From Clytia hemisphaerica (taxonomy: Eukaryota; Cnidaria; Hydrozoa; Leptothecata; Clytiidae), in assembly GCA_902728285.1 (NCBI GenBank), contig CACVBU010000865.1, positions 1,951,044 through 2,015,043 on the forward strand: 64,000 nucleotides of DNA, written 5' to 3'. The translations under genes and the position numbers were made by a program. This document shows, one piece after another, positions 21,617-32,620 of this stretch. The notes under the pieces were generated by a model. The model did no database searches, had not been told where the DNA came from, and saw only the letters and a list, made by a program, of their open reading frames with translations. Position 1 is the stretch's first letter; every line of letters begins with the position of its first letter.

Positions 21617-22004
21617 GTGAGACAATTCTTAGTTTATTGACAACGTCAAAACATTTCAGAAATACTTGTTAGATTTATTATTCAATGCAAAATTGGAATA
21701 AGCAAAAATAAAGTTCGTCCATTTTCATTTAATAACCATTAAAATTTTTTTTATCGAATGCATTAAAGTAATGAAACAGTTTAAAAGTTCAGAAATCGCT
21801 TTGTCAATTTGCTCTACTTGTAAGTTTCGAGAGTTAACAGCAAGTTTCAATGAAAGGTTTAAAACGTGATTATCCAAATGAAAATGGACGGATCATAAAA
21901 TGAATCACAAGATTTTACCATTATCTTTTATAATTTTACACTTCTAAGAAAATTAAAACAATATTCAAATATTAATTCAGGTTTTTCAATTTTCAAAATT
22001 TTAG

Positions 22005-22294
22005 CCCGTTACGTTTACTAAAATAACGACGAGCTATGTTCCATCTGACCAAGCACACAAAAGGACAGTGGCAAAACGCAACAGAAAGGTCATGGATACG
22101 ATGAGTCTTGCAGCTGGAACGAGCAAAAAAGCCATTCAAGTCCAGGCCTCTAAACTGCTTGACACGTTTGATGAAAAAGAGCTCCAAGAAATGCTACATC
22201 GTGTGGGTATCAAGCCAGTGATTGAAGCTGACCTGATGAATGCTTTTAGACTGCAGACAAATAAAACGTGGAACCAACTACGCATAGTTTCAGG
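22005..22294 (+). pseudogene. RAG1-like exon after the GGPR motif (basic, nonamer-binding-like region)
   Basis: Joined in phase 0 to the RING exon, it reads PVTFTKITTSYVPSDQAHKR, then TVAKRNRKVMDTMSLAAGTS and KELQEMLHRVGIKPV. In RAG1 the GRPR motif and following helices form the nonamer-binding domain at this position. The exon ends at CAGG|GTTAGA in phase 2, matching the acceptor at 22453. Confidence 0.6.
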
Positions 22295-22453
22295 GTTAGA
22301 TTTGCCAATACACTTAGTCTTAACATGCTTTGATAGCAACACTTGTACTGATACATAAAAATGCATCAGTATGGGATGTAGGAAATTGTTGAAATGTGCT
22401 TATTTTGATTAAAAAATTTCAGGTAATTACAATATGATACTCTTCTTCTCCAG

Positions 22454-22654
22454 ACGGTTACGAAAATTCAGGCCAGCAAGTGAAGCCAAACAACGAGAGT
22501 TGATCAAATGTGTAGAAAAAGCCATCATCAAATCAATAATGGCACCATTCACTTTTACATCAGAAAAAGAGCGTGGAAAATACATCATTGGCACAGCTGC
22601 ATGGACATACATCGAAAATTTTAAAGAGCATGTTCTTGGCCGCATCGACTCCTT
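22454..22654 (+). pseudogene. RAG1-like exon, pre-catalytic region
   Basis: Reads RRLRKFRPASEAKQRELI, then KSIMAPFTFTSEKERGKYII and WTYIENFKEHVLGRIDSL. Borders are TTCTCCAG/A and TT/GTAAGT, both in phase 2. No stop or frameshift interrupts it. It corresponds by position to the stretch of RAG1 just before the first catalytic Asp. Confidence 0.6.
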
Positions 22655-22745
22655 GTAAGTAGCTTCCCAATATCTAGAAATAAAATAAAATCTCAAAAAT
22701 TAGAACTTGATATTTACACTAATAGCTACTTATTATCTCTCCTAG

Positions 22746-22988
22746 ATCCGAACGACTTGTTGATCACACAATCCCCATGTAAACTGAGATACACGTGAAG
22801 ATAGGTGGCGATCATGGTGGTGGCTCATTTAAATTTCCGTATCAGATTGCAAACCTAAAAAAACCAAACAGTCTGAACAACGCAACAGTATTCAACATGT
22901 TTGAAGCCAAAGATATCCGTAGCAATTTGGATTTGGCAGCAATGAGATTTTCTAAGGATGTCGTTGATTTACAAAAGCAAGAAATTTT
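22746..22988 (+). pseudogene. RAG1-like catalytic-core exon with premature stop
   Basis: Reads SERLVDHTIPM, a TAA stop at 22780-22782, then TEIHVKIGGDHGGGSFKFPY, KKPNSLNNATVFNMFEAKD and LAAMRFSKDVVDLQKQEIL. The Asp in IGGD aligns with the first catalytic Asp of RAG1 (D600 in mouse, motif KxxCDG). The Asp ending FEAKD lies near the position of the second (D708). The spacing and the KPNS motif between them support the alignment, which I made by eye. Confidence 0.65.
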
Positions 22989-23123
22989 GTAAGTGGTTAA
23001 CCAAGGTTCTGCTGTATTTCAAGATTCTCATGAAAGGATGTTGTCTAATAATTATTCTAAATTGGCTTATTGATAATAAATTGTTGTCAAGGTTGTTGAA
23101 AAATTACATTTCTTATATTTTAG

Positions 23124-23757
23124 AGGCCGAAGCATAAGGGTGTTTTTTTGTGGTGACTATGAATACCTTTGCAAGATTTATGGCATCACTGGAGCAAGTG
23201 GTAATATAATAAACTTGAAGAAATGTTGGCAAGGAAAATCTCTTGATTATAGGTTGCTGTTTCTGGACTACATATCTCTCTTGGCACCTACCTTAAGTTT
23301 TTCAAAATGCTCGTGGATGAATGCTGTCTCCTGGATGTTGAGGTTGCTCATTGCCTTGGTGGTTCAAACGAACAACTGAAAAACGAAAGCATATCAAAAC
23401 TAAAAGGTTTTCTTTTCCTTTGACATAAACATTCCATTATTGAGCTATTTGAAATCAGCTTTTATAATAGAATCCAAATTCACTACTGAAACAGCTTTTG
23501 ATCTCTTAGTATTTTGTTTGATGGATATTGTTATGTAGAATAGGCTGTGTAGTATTTTATACTTGTATTGTTTATTTAAAGGTTACATTTCAAAAAAGAG
23601 GAAGCTGGAAGACTGTATACAGGAGCAAGAAGAAGTACTGGAATTGATTCAAGATGCCATCCGCAAAGAGATTTTCAGAGACCCATCAAATGAAGAGAAA
23701 ATCAGAGCTGTGTTCACCCCTCGTCAAGAATTTTTCAAAAACAAAAAAGAGGAAAAA
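23124..23757 (+). pseudogene. RAG1-like core exons after the second Asp, with internal deletion
   Basis: 23124-23200 reads GRSIRVFFCGDYEYLCKIYG then ITGASG, like the RAG1 segment GxGYDEKL...LEASG that leads into a zinc Cys pair. About 100 residues are then missing. 23265-23406 reads GLHISLGTYLKFFKMLVDEC, like RAG1 ALHCDIGNAxEFYKI. It is joined in phase 1 across 23407-23581 to 23582-23757 (YISKKRKLEDCIQEQEEVL). The part with the third catalytic residue is not found downstream. A 52-base interval at 23201-23252 has GT-AG ends but does not restore the frame. Confidence 0.6.
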
Positions 23758-24004
23758 GTAATGACCTTTATATTGATCCATTCAAAGTGTATCATTAACA
23801 TTACTGTAGTCAATAGAAAGTACTTTAGTTTTCTTTAGTATTTTTCAAATCAAATAATTAAACAATAGGACTTTATATTAGTGTTAAATATGGCTGGCCG
23901 CATGTAGCAAAATTCAATACTTTTTTATTTTTATTCAATATCCATATTTATATTCAATTTTCTATATTTATATTCAATTTTCTATATTCATGTTCAAATT
24001 CAAT

Positions 24005-24145
24005 AATTATTGCCAATAAAAGAAATATTGCCAATAAAAAAATATTGCCAATAAAAAAGATATTGCCAATAAAAAAGATATTGCCAATAAAAAAAATATT
24101 GCCAATAAAAAAAATATTGCCAATAAAAAAATTATTGCCAATAAT
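24005..24145 (+). repeat. tandem array of a 16-17 bp unit
   Basis: TATTGCCAATAAAAAA repeats about eight times. The Ile/Gly- or Lys-rich open frames across it on both strands are by-products of the array. Confidence 0.9.
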
Positions 24146-24299
24146 TTTTTTCTCATTCAATAAGTTTTTAGCAAACGTTGAATGTATTTTGTCTCTTCAA
24201 AAAAATCACGTGACAACATTTCAACATTTTTTACACCGGTCACGTGATATAATTCGTGATTCTTTCGCACGAAAAATAAACATGTGAGTTTCTTGCAAA

Positions 24300-25090
24300 G
24301 CAAAACTTGAGAAAAGGACTATAGGAGGTTGGCTGGTTGGCTGTCGGGCTGTTGGTAAACTTGCTTGATAACCTTCTGTAATGCAATTTAACAGTTTAGA
24401 TTGGATACTTTTCTTGACCCTCCAGGAGTAAGTATCTGTCTCCCCCAGTGCAGTAGGTAATGCTCTTCAGACAGCCAGCACCAGTACAGTGCAAAAAACG
24501 GGTAGTTCTTTTATATCTTATAGCCTGCCAAGAGGGTAAAACAAGATCTCATTTGTCTTTCTGTCTCCCCAACCTTTGCCACTTTGTATCCCAGGCTTTT
24601 TCTCAACTGTATGTCTGTTCTGTCTGTGACACTCTGTAACCTGTGTGTATGTCCCAAAACTTTAGCGCACAGCCTGTAAGTAAGTTTGCGACCGCAGTCG
24701 GAGGAGACTCAAAGGCTGGTTTTTTCCTCTTTCTAAAAGCTATCTACCCAAAAGTAGGGGAGGGTGCCACTCTTTTCTCCCTGGATTGCTCCACTTAACC
24801 TTGATCCTTCTCTTTAATTGCTGAGCATTAAGCAGTGAGGCATCAAGTACCATTTTGGGAATCTTTGGTATGACCCAGCCAGGGATTGAACACACCAGAC
24901 TTGGCTGAAATTTTGAATACTTGTTCTCTGGGTGAATATCTGGAAGTTTTTTCTTTTATTTTTAAAAATTTTGATTATTGGGGTCTGGGGACGAGTTTTT
25001 CACAACTGCTTAAAATAAGGCCTCAAAAATAGTTGGAAAAATTGTTGCGCACTTTCAACTATTTACATTGCTGATAAATGCTAGAGAGTG
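24300..25090. other. gene-free stretch
   Basis: Contains ATCCCAGGCTTTTTCTC near 24590, reminiscent of the CAACCTCGTT MITE, but no paired ends. No RAG1-like C-terminal exon was found although one would be expected here. Confidence 0.4.
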
Positions 25091-25094
25091 GAGC

Positions 25095-25268
25095 TTTTTT
25101 TAAAGAGGCCGACCTATTGAATAATTATGTATTCCAGCATAAAAACAACAATACAGCCATGCATAATTAATAAAATATATACATGATACAGTAATTATGC
25201 ATGGCTGTATCATTGTTTTTATGCTGGAATACATATATTCAATAGGTCGGCCTCTTTAAAAAAAGGTC
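25095..25268. mobile_element. short hairpin MITE
   Basis: Two arms of about 75 bp are near-perfect inverted copies: TTTTTTTAAAGAGGCCGACC on the left and its complement on the right. They enclose about 22 bases. The whole could fold into one hairpin. A target duplication is not clear because the ends are A/T runs. Confidence 0.85.
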
Positions 25269-25269
25269 T

Positions 25270-26575
25270 ATACCCTGGCATTTGCTTGTGTGAGTCCCCC
25301 TCTGCTGAGAAGGTTTCTTACAATACTATCGATTGGGGTTACTTTCGTAATCTAAGCAAGGAAGGGGTAATGTTCTTCAATTTTTCGAACTTTACTCAAA
25401 ATTTCATTTGCTCCATTGGATTGTTCGCTCTTTCATTTGTTTGTTCGTTTATCTTTTTGTTCGTTAATTTGTTTTTTAGGATCTTTTCTATTTAATGTCT
25501 TTATTTTCCAGGGGGTTTGGTAGTAAAATCTAAGTACTATTGTGGACATAGTAAGAGTCAAAGTCCAATTTTGAGGAACAAAGCAATATTTTTGTTTATT
25601 ATCAAACTACACCATTGCCTACAAGGGGTACATTACACTAGTCCAACAATAAAACAGTCTGAATCCAGACGAAATCGAATCTGCCCGGAAGTATGTCTGC
25701 TGTTTTGTCCGAAAACAGTCGCATGATTTTTTATCATTCACAAATCTTTTATTTTTGGTATTTTGTCTGAAGGCCAACCTTAAAAACTAAGACGCGCCTT
25801 AGAGTTAGTTTTTTGACAATCACCTCTGAACACAAACACGAATCATCCCTGTCCGAGATATCCTGCAATTGCGGTATATGACATTTTCATTTAGCCTGAA
25901 GGTTGTAGTCCACACGTAAGCTTCTGGTCGGAAGCTGTACACAAGAGTCGCATGATGAAAAATATTTCAATTTGAAGGAAAATTATTTTCGAAAAATCCT
26001 ATATACGGAAAAAAATTGTACTGTGCAATTTTTAGTAATAAAGTTTTTTCTGAAGCTATGTATGTTCAGAAGAACTCAATACTTTATAGAAATGACGTCA
26101 ATTTTCATATATTGCAATTGGGGAATTTGCCGCCGTTTTACGGTATATAAAAATTAACAGTAGTTTTTATACCGAAATTGCGGTATATATGCAGATTGAC
26201 GTTAGTTTTTATACCTCAATTGCAGGATATCCTCGACTGTGTACCATGTTAAAAAAATTCGCTTAGTTTAGTAACAGGACACTGCATAGTGTGCAGAGGG
26301 GTCCAGCCACCAGCATTTTTCAGGGGGACTAAGGAAAATAGCCCCGGCTAAATTTTAAAAACGTAGCCCCACCCCCACAAAGCAAAATATCAAAGACATT
26401 TTACATGCAAATTCTCAATAAATTTCTTGTGCCACAGGCAAAAAAAATTAATAAGGGTCAAAACCTTGCCCACAGCATAGATTTTCAACATAATTCAAAA
26501 TATTTGTAAGCTATCAGCTTTGCCCCCTGTTCTATTACTCAATCTCTCAGCCCCCTAGCAAACTGGGAGGTCGTC
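25270..26575. other. gene-free stretch with diffuse repeats
   Basis: Short repeats such as TTGCGGTATAT and ACGGTATATAAAAATTAAC near 25870-26240 suggest a degenerate repeat. A passage with repeated AGCCCC motifs (26330-26570) is interrupted by the next MITE. No exon was recognised. Confidence 0.4.
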
Positions 26576-26579
26576 AGTA

Positions 26580-26961
26580 GTCCGACACTTTCTAGTCCGA
26601 CATTAAAAATTTCCGACGTTAGATTTGACGAATGCATCAGTATTCCGACAACAATTTTGTCCGACAACGAGTAAAGAAATATATATAAAACGAAATATGA
26701 ATCGCCGAAGAGGAGGCACATTTTCTTTGTTATAAATCATCTTTACGCAAATTCGATTGGTCCTTTATTTAGAATTATGTCAAAATGCCGCCAAAATGAA
26801 CTATTATTAATATTATCTCAGTGAAAAACCCTTATTCAACATTCGACACTCTAAGATCTTTCGTTTTCGGACAAAAGTGACTTCGGAAAAAAAGACTTCC
26901 AAATTGTGGATTTATTTTATAGATTCGGACTATTTTACTGTCGGACTAGAAAGTGTCGGAC
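26580..26961. mobile_element. TA-flanked MITE (Tc1/mariner type)
   Basis: Perfect 23-bp inverted termini starting GTCCGACACTTTCTAGTCCG, flanked by TA at 26578-26579 and 26962-26963. The element is 382 bp with no coding frame. TCCGACA-type motifs also recur inside. Confidence 0.85.
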
Positions 26962-26969
26962 TAGTGACA

Positions 26970-28240
26970 TGCACCCAGCAAACTAGCCGCCAGTATTTTT
27001 TTTAAAGATAAGCCCCCAATCAAGCAAAAATGGTTTAGCCCCTCTAAGCTCAGGGGATGCATTCTATGTTATCAACGTTTATATAATATAATGTTTATGT
27101 TTTTAAATTTCAACGGTTTTAACTTGTTTTTAAATTTGTTTTTCTAAGCCTGAAGATAAATGTAACGTTCGAAATCATAGTTTGGAAGGGGGTCACTACC
27201 CCCCTAGTCTAGAGCGGCCCCGTACCCTAGGTTCTACCCCCTTTCAAAATTTGGATGCAACCCCTTCAAAATTGCAGTGTCAACATAATTTTTCCCCCTT
27301 TCAAGGCATTATTCACCATCCATTAGTGACTAAAATGATAGCATATTCACTGTTTTAAGAGGTGCATTTATAGTCTATTCTCAGAATTCCCTCCAATATA
27401 TTGTTGAAAGTAGATTGCGAGCCAAGCGAGGAAGAAAATTTTTAGGATTTTAACCTAGTTTAAGACTCCCAACCTAGAAATTTAGAAAGATGAACACATT
27501 GTTGTTACGAAGTCAGTCTAAGATTAAATATTAATTTTCGCACTAAAGTGAAAAAGGTGTCACCAAGAATATTAATTTTTGAACCTACCTCGGAGGTCCT
27601 AAATTAACCTATGTTCGTTCGTCCGTTCGTTCGTCCGTTAGTTACCAGCTTTTCTCGAGATTGGCTCATTATTTTTTCCTGATTTTTGGCACAAAGATGT
27701 AAAATGACAATGCCCGAAATGTGACTGAGCCCGATTTTCGAAAAAAAAAATTTTGGGTAAATTTGGGCCAAAAACTGCCTAAAAATAGGGTTTTTTGGAC
27801 TTTGTGCAAGGTACCCTAACATGTGGCCGAAAAAATTTTTCCCGGAAAATTCTTGTTCGTCGTGAATTACGGATTTTCGTTTTTGGGGAAATTCCCTTTT
27901 ACCATTTTCCTGCTCCTTTAATTATAGTTGCTAATAAACTATTTCTCGTATTTTTGTCGACTTTTGATGGCCATTTGTTTATTTTTAGTCGCTATAAGTT
28001 TTTCTTTCCTTTTCTATTTCCATTATACATTTATCATTAGGTAGGTGCAATGTGCTTGTTTTAGCTTTTTTCCTATATATTTTCTCTCATTTAGCTAAAA
28101 CTTTCATCATCAGGTAGGTATCAGTATCCAGCTTGTAAGAAACAATTTTTGCGTCTTTTAGTAGAAATAGTGTGAGATATCTATTTATATCAGCCACCTA
28201 ATCTGATGTTGAAATGCTTTAAATTCTAGAACAGAAATTA
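26970..28240. other. gene-free stretch
   Basis: Holds a CGTTCGTTCGTCCGTT microsatellite near 27612-27640, followed by a passage that looks like a dispersed repeat. No exon was recognised. Confidence 0.4.
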
Positions 28241-28248
28241 GTATTACA

Positions 28249-31200
28249 ATGAGTAAGAATATTGAAAAGGCTGCCGAGCATCTTAATGCTGCACTCAATG
28301 AACTTTGTAAAGAAGAGGAAAGTCGAGTTGTGGTTTTCGTTTTGCAGAGTTCTTTTATTTTGGAGTATGTTAAACCAAAGCACCCTTTGCCAACTAATTT
28401 TTCCACTCATTGCAGACTGATATCAGATTATGCCTGGAAATGATTAAATTCAATCAATTTCCCTTGGCCTTTATATTTAGACCATGATCACCACGAAGAG
28501 GAAGAGAACATGAAGCAGCTAGGTCAAGGTAAATAGAGGGATCAGTCAGCAGTAGTCTGAAGCAGTAGCTGAAAGTAAAAAGTTGCTTGGTGACATAATT
28601 TTTTACTGGCAAATTCTTTTTGATGGCAAATATTTTTTTCCAATGGATATTTTTTGCCGACAAATATTTTTACCAAATGGTTAACTTACTTTGAACTTTT
28701 TTGTTTAAAACTGAATTCTTGGATGCTAAATTTTGGGGTTTATGTACTATGTACGACAAAAAGTACTGACAGAAACTAAAACAAATACAATGATTGCTCA
28801 GTTCTTGTTCTGTTACTGTGTCTCCAGCCTTACTTAGTTTCTCTGAAAACCCGAAAGTTACTCAATACCTCAAAAACTTTTGGCAAAAAATACTCTTCGG
28901 TAAAAAGTGACAAGTTTTTATTGACACCTGCCCTAAGATGTGACCCACTTGCCCCAAGATGTGACCCCAGAAAAAAATCAGTTAGAAACCATAGTTTTTT
29001 GTGAATCTGTTGGTGGAGTTGATGGTTTTGGTGAATCTGTTGGTGGAATTGATGGTTCCGGTGAATCTGCTGGTAGAGTTGATTGGTCTAGTGAATCTGC
29101 TGGTAGAGTTGATTGGTCTAGTGAATTTGCTGATGGAATTGATGGTTAGTTAATGTGCTGGGGCGGTTGAGTGTATTGGTGGATCTGCTTCATTGTTGAT
29201 GATTCTGGTAAATCTACTGGTGGATTTAATGAATCTGGTGAATCTGCTGGTGGAGTTAATCGTTCTGGTGGATCTGTTTGTGGTGATGATGGCTCTGATG
29301 ATTCTGGTGATAGTGATGATGGCTCTGGTGATCCTGGTTGAAGTGATGATTGTTCTGGTGATTATTGTTCTGGCAATTCTGATGCTGGTGATAATTCATC
29401 TGGTGTTTGTGGTGATGGTGGCGATGAAGGATCTGGTGATTCTAGTGGAGGGTGATGATTGCTCTTGTAAATCTCATGGTGGTGATGATAGATCTGATGT
29501 TTTCGGTGATAGTGATGAGTTTTCTGATAATTTTGAAAGTGATGATGATGGATCTGTAGAATCTGATGGTGGAATTAATAGTGCTGATGATTATGATGGT
29601 GTTCAATCAACGTTTCTGGTGAGCCTAATGGTGGAATCAATGGTGCTGGTGAATCTGATTGATGGTTGAATCAATGGTGCTGATGAATGTGATGGGGAAT
29701 TTGATTGTGGAATCAATGTTGCTGATAAATCTGACGATGATTCTGATTATCGCAATTGATTCCAGCATAACATTGACCATCACCATTGATTCCACCATCA
29801 GAATCACCGGCAGTATCGATTCTTCAACAACGCATTCATTAGCACTAATGGTGCTACTACCACCATCATAATTATCAGCATCATTGATTTCAATATCAGA
29901 TTCGTAAGCACCATTGATTCAGTCATCACATTTACCAACATCATTGACCAATGTCTTTATCACCATCACCAGAATCACCAGAACCGTCAATTCCACCGCA
30001 CCAGCACATTTAGCAGAATCATCAACTCCGCCACCACCAGCGCATTCACCAGAATCATCAAATCCCCCAGAAACATCAACTCCACCAGCACATTCGCCAG
30101 ATAATAAAACAGACTAAAATTTTTAACTGATATTTCCTGGGGTCACATCTTGGGGCAAGTGGTTCACATCTTAGGGCAGCTTTTTGGGTCACATCTTAGG
30201 GTAGGTTTCACATCTTGGGGCAGGTTTCACATCTTGGGGCTGTACAGACACTTGAAATCTTTTTTGTCAACTAATTTTCTACCGATAAGGTACTTTAATC
30301 CAATTAACTGTAATTTAGTAATTTCAGAATTAAATTCAGGTAAAATCTTTCAAATCACTGAAATTGACTACTTTCTATATAATTAATAATAGTGTTGTGT
30401 CTATAACTGAACTCTTCAGCTGAAATTTCTGAATTCTGCTCCCTTCATCAATGTCATAGATCTATCCTCATCGCATAGTGATTTTGCAACCTGAGGATAT
30501 TTAGATTGTATACCTTTTAAATTATGTTTATTCATTTCTTTGATTTTATTTCATTTTAGAATGTTGGAACCACACACATTAGCATCAGTGATTTCTACAG
30601 CACAAAAACTCATCCAGAGAGCATCTTCTTCAGGATCGTTTGCTAACCCAAACAGAAAGATTAAAAAGCAGGAACGTTTACGAGCAGTCAGTGAACCACC
30701 CAAAAAGAAAGAGAAGAAAGAAAAGTATGAGGAATTGCACTTTTTCTTTAAACTTCTTAGAGCACTTGAGGACGATGACGAGGCTGCTCTAACTGTGAAC
30801 GAAGATACAACTATTGCAAGAGGTGTGATCATCGCTACATCTGTGGATAGTGAATCCATGATCAGGGAAAAGATCCACAAGTTGCTAGTAAAGGACTTAC
30901 CAACAATTGGTAAATATGACTTTGAATTTGTGAAAGTGAAAAGAAAGGCTGTTGTGAATATGCAAGTTGGAGATGGTCTAGAGTACGACTTTTACAAATT
31001 TGTTTACAAAGATTCTGATTCTGATCCTGACAACAAAAAACTACCAAAAGTGCTAACTGAAGTAAAAAAGGAGAATATCGTAGATTTGACCACTAAAGAC
31101 AATGATGAGAATGTGAATGATGAAGCAAGAAATGCTACAGCAGAAAGCGAAAATAATGCCAAAAGCCCTCCAGCAGAAGAAAGAAAAGAAAACATTCCCC

Positions 31201-32249
31201 CACAAGAACATCATAATGAAGAATTGGAAGAAGGTCCCTATGCATGTGTTATCAAAGAAGCAAAATCTAAGAGTTTTGTAAACGATATTGAAATTCTAAA
31301 ATTTTTCCAATCAAAAATTCAAAAGGGCAGACCATTGGACGTTGAAGATCCAGATAGCTTGAGCCTACTTGAAGGTGAAACGAATGACATCTCTGTTGAC
31401 AGGGAAAATATCGTTAAAACAACAATGGATGAATTGGAGTATGTAGAAGATTTTTCTGTAACCTTCAATGTTGAATTTATCGCAGAAGAAGTATTGGATC
31501 ACGGTGGCCCACGGAAGGAATGGATGGAATTGACTAATAAAAGAATGTATGAAATTTACTTTGAGTCTTGATTGAGAGAATTACTCTGGCAAGATTATTA
31601 TTTTGTAGGAGCAATGATTGGAATAACTTTATTACAAAATGGGCCAATTTCCGCCATCCCAGAAAACATTTGTAATCTGATCATTGGTGGAAGTGACAAT
31701 AAATATATTTTGAAGCTTGTCCAAGGACTTGAAACTGTTGGTATGGCTAGCATTTTTAAAGCCTTCCCATCCGTCTTCCATATGTTAACAAAACCTAAAG
31801 AAAGAGCCGTTTCTGTCTCCGAAATAAGAAGAATTTTCAAACCTGATTTTGCCGCCGAAGGCAGCTCAGCACTTGTATGCCAAAAACAGGTTTACTCTGT
31901 TTTCAACAAGTACGTTAGAGAAGTTGCTGCAGGAATGAGAAAGGTGGGAATCCAGGAAGGCAAGCAAACCAGCCTTACAACGTCTGATATCTTGCAATTT
32001 GCAACCGGTTCGTCAACTATACCAATTTTTGGCTTTGCGTCTCCACCAACACTAATTATGCCAGTACCATTAGAAAATCTGAATGAACATACAAATACAA
32101 TACTCCCCAGCTTTTACCCTACAACGAACACTTGCTCGAATGGACTGGTCATTCCTAGGCCAACTCACCAATGGAAACTTCCAGACGAAAAGAGATTGTT
32201 CGAAATTTACGACGAAGCATTCAGCTCGAAATATTTTGGTAAACGTTGA
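28249..32249 (+). pseudogene. HECT-domain E3 ubiquitin ligase (G2E3-like), one premature stop
   Basis: Exon 1 (28249-28364) starts MSKNIEKAAEHLNAALNELC and ends GA|GTATGT. Exon 2 (30560-32249) follows CATTTTAG. The phases match, giving a 602-codon frame. Residues about 40-270 are low-complexity and charged. The HECT domain begins with VEFIAEEVLDHGGPRKEWME and contains FVGAMIGITLLQNGP. It ends with the catalytic loop LPSFYPTTNTCSNGL, where the Cys at codon 564 would carry the ubiquitin thioester. A single in-frame TGA at 31569-31571 falls inside the HECT domain. G2E3-like HECT genes are multi-copy and often transposon-associated in fish and cnidarians. A recent null allele or a sequencing error is possible because all else is intact. 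Confidence 0.75.
28928..30179. mobile_element. fold-back-like element in the HECT gene intron
   Basis: Ends of about 42 bp are near-perfect inverted repeats built from GCCCTAAGATGTGACC and GCCCCAAGATGTGACCCC (28928-28969 and 30137-30179). The interior is a minisatellite whose left part repeats GGTGAATCTGNTGGTGGA and whose right part (29765-30115) repeats the complement (ATTCCACCATCAGAATCACC). Most of the element could pair with itself. Extra solo copies of TTCACATCTTGGGGCAGG follow to 30240. Long Gly/Asp- and Val/Leu-rich frames here are artefacts of the repeat. Confidence 0.75.
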
Positions 32250-32259
32250 TATGTTCATG

Positions 32260-32608
32260 ATTCAGATTTCTTTCATATAGAAGATTCAATGGAACGTTGT
32301 TGATTTGTTAATATTTGTTCTACACTGCATTAACTGAAAATTTTGTTTGCCATTTTTATTGTCTTTTGAATTTTAATTTGGATAATTTGATAGTCCTGGA
32401 TAGTGAGAAATCCAGTAAATTTATTCTTTGAAGGTTTTTTTAATTGTGAGAAAAAGACTTCTGTTGGTTCCGAATTTGTGTGTCAAATCTAGACATGCTT
32501 TCTCTAGGTTAAGATATACTGCTATCATAAGTGCAACTTTTACCTTACTTTGTTACACTCTCATTATATGTCATACGAGACCAAAATAGCTATTTACTTT
32601 TGCTTTAA
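32260..32608. other. 3' flank of the HECT gene
   Basis: AT-rich sequence without recognisable features, presumably 3' untranslated sequence. Confidence 0.35.
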
Positions 32609-32620
32609 ACATATTTTACT

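Larger units (their letters stand above)
19488..23757 (+). pseudogene. RAG1-like recombinase/transposase gene, multi-exon and decayed
   Basis: Exon-sized blocks on one strand match RAG1 in order. They are a CxxCG zinc segment (19488), a PH-x-C-x2-C segment, a RING finger and a C2H2-like segment (20784-21616), a GGPR-type linker with basic region (22005), a catalytic-core piece with VKIGGDHGGG and KPNS (22746), GDYEYLCKIYGITGASG (23124) and GLHISLGTYLKFFKML (23265). Introns 21617-22004, 22295-22453, 22655-22745, 22989-23123 and 23407-23581 have GT-AG borders and matching phases (0, 2, 2, 2, 1). Decay: a frameshift near 21355, a stop at 22780-22782, an internal deletion after 23200, and no visible third-acidic-residue region. 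RAG1 cuts DNA at signal sequences; related transposons (ProtoRAG, N-RAG-TP) carry the same enzyme. No RAG2-like partner is seen. Confidence 0.75.

Noticed and set aside
23201..23252. 52-base intron in the RAG1-like gene
   Set aside because: Has GT...AG ends, but removing it does not bring GASG and GLHISLG into one frame; an internal deletion explains the region better.
24005..24145. CRISPR-like short repeat array
   Set aside because: Units are contiguous without unique spacers, and the DNA is eukaryotic; it is a simple tandem repeat.
28940..30117. Gly/Asp-rich, Val/Leu-rich and Pro-rich open frames up to 158 residues
   Set aside because: All derive from the self-complementary minisatellite of the fold-back element; no start context, no conserved domain.
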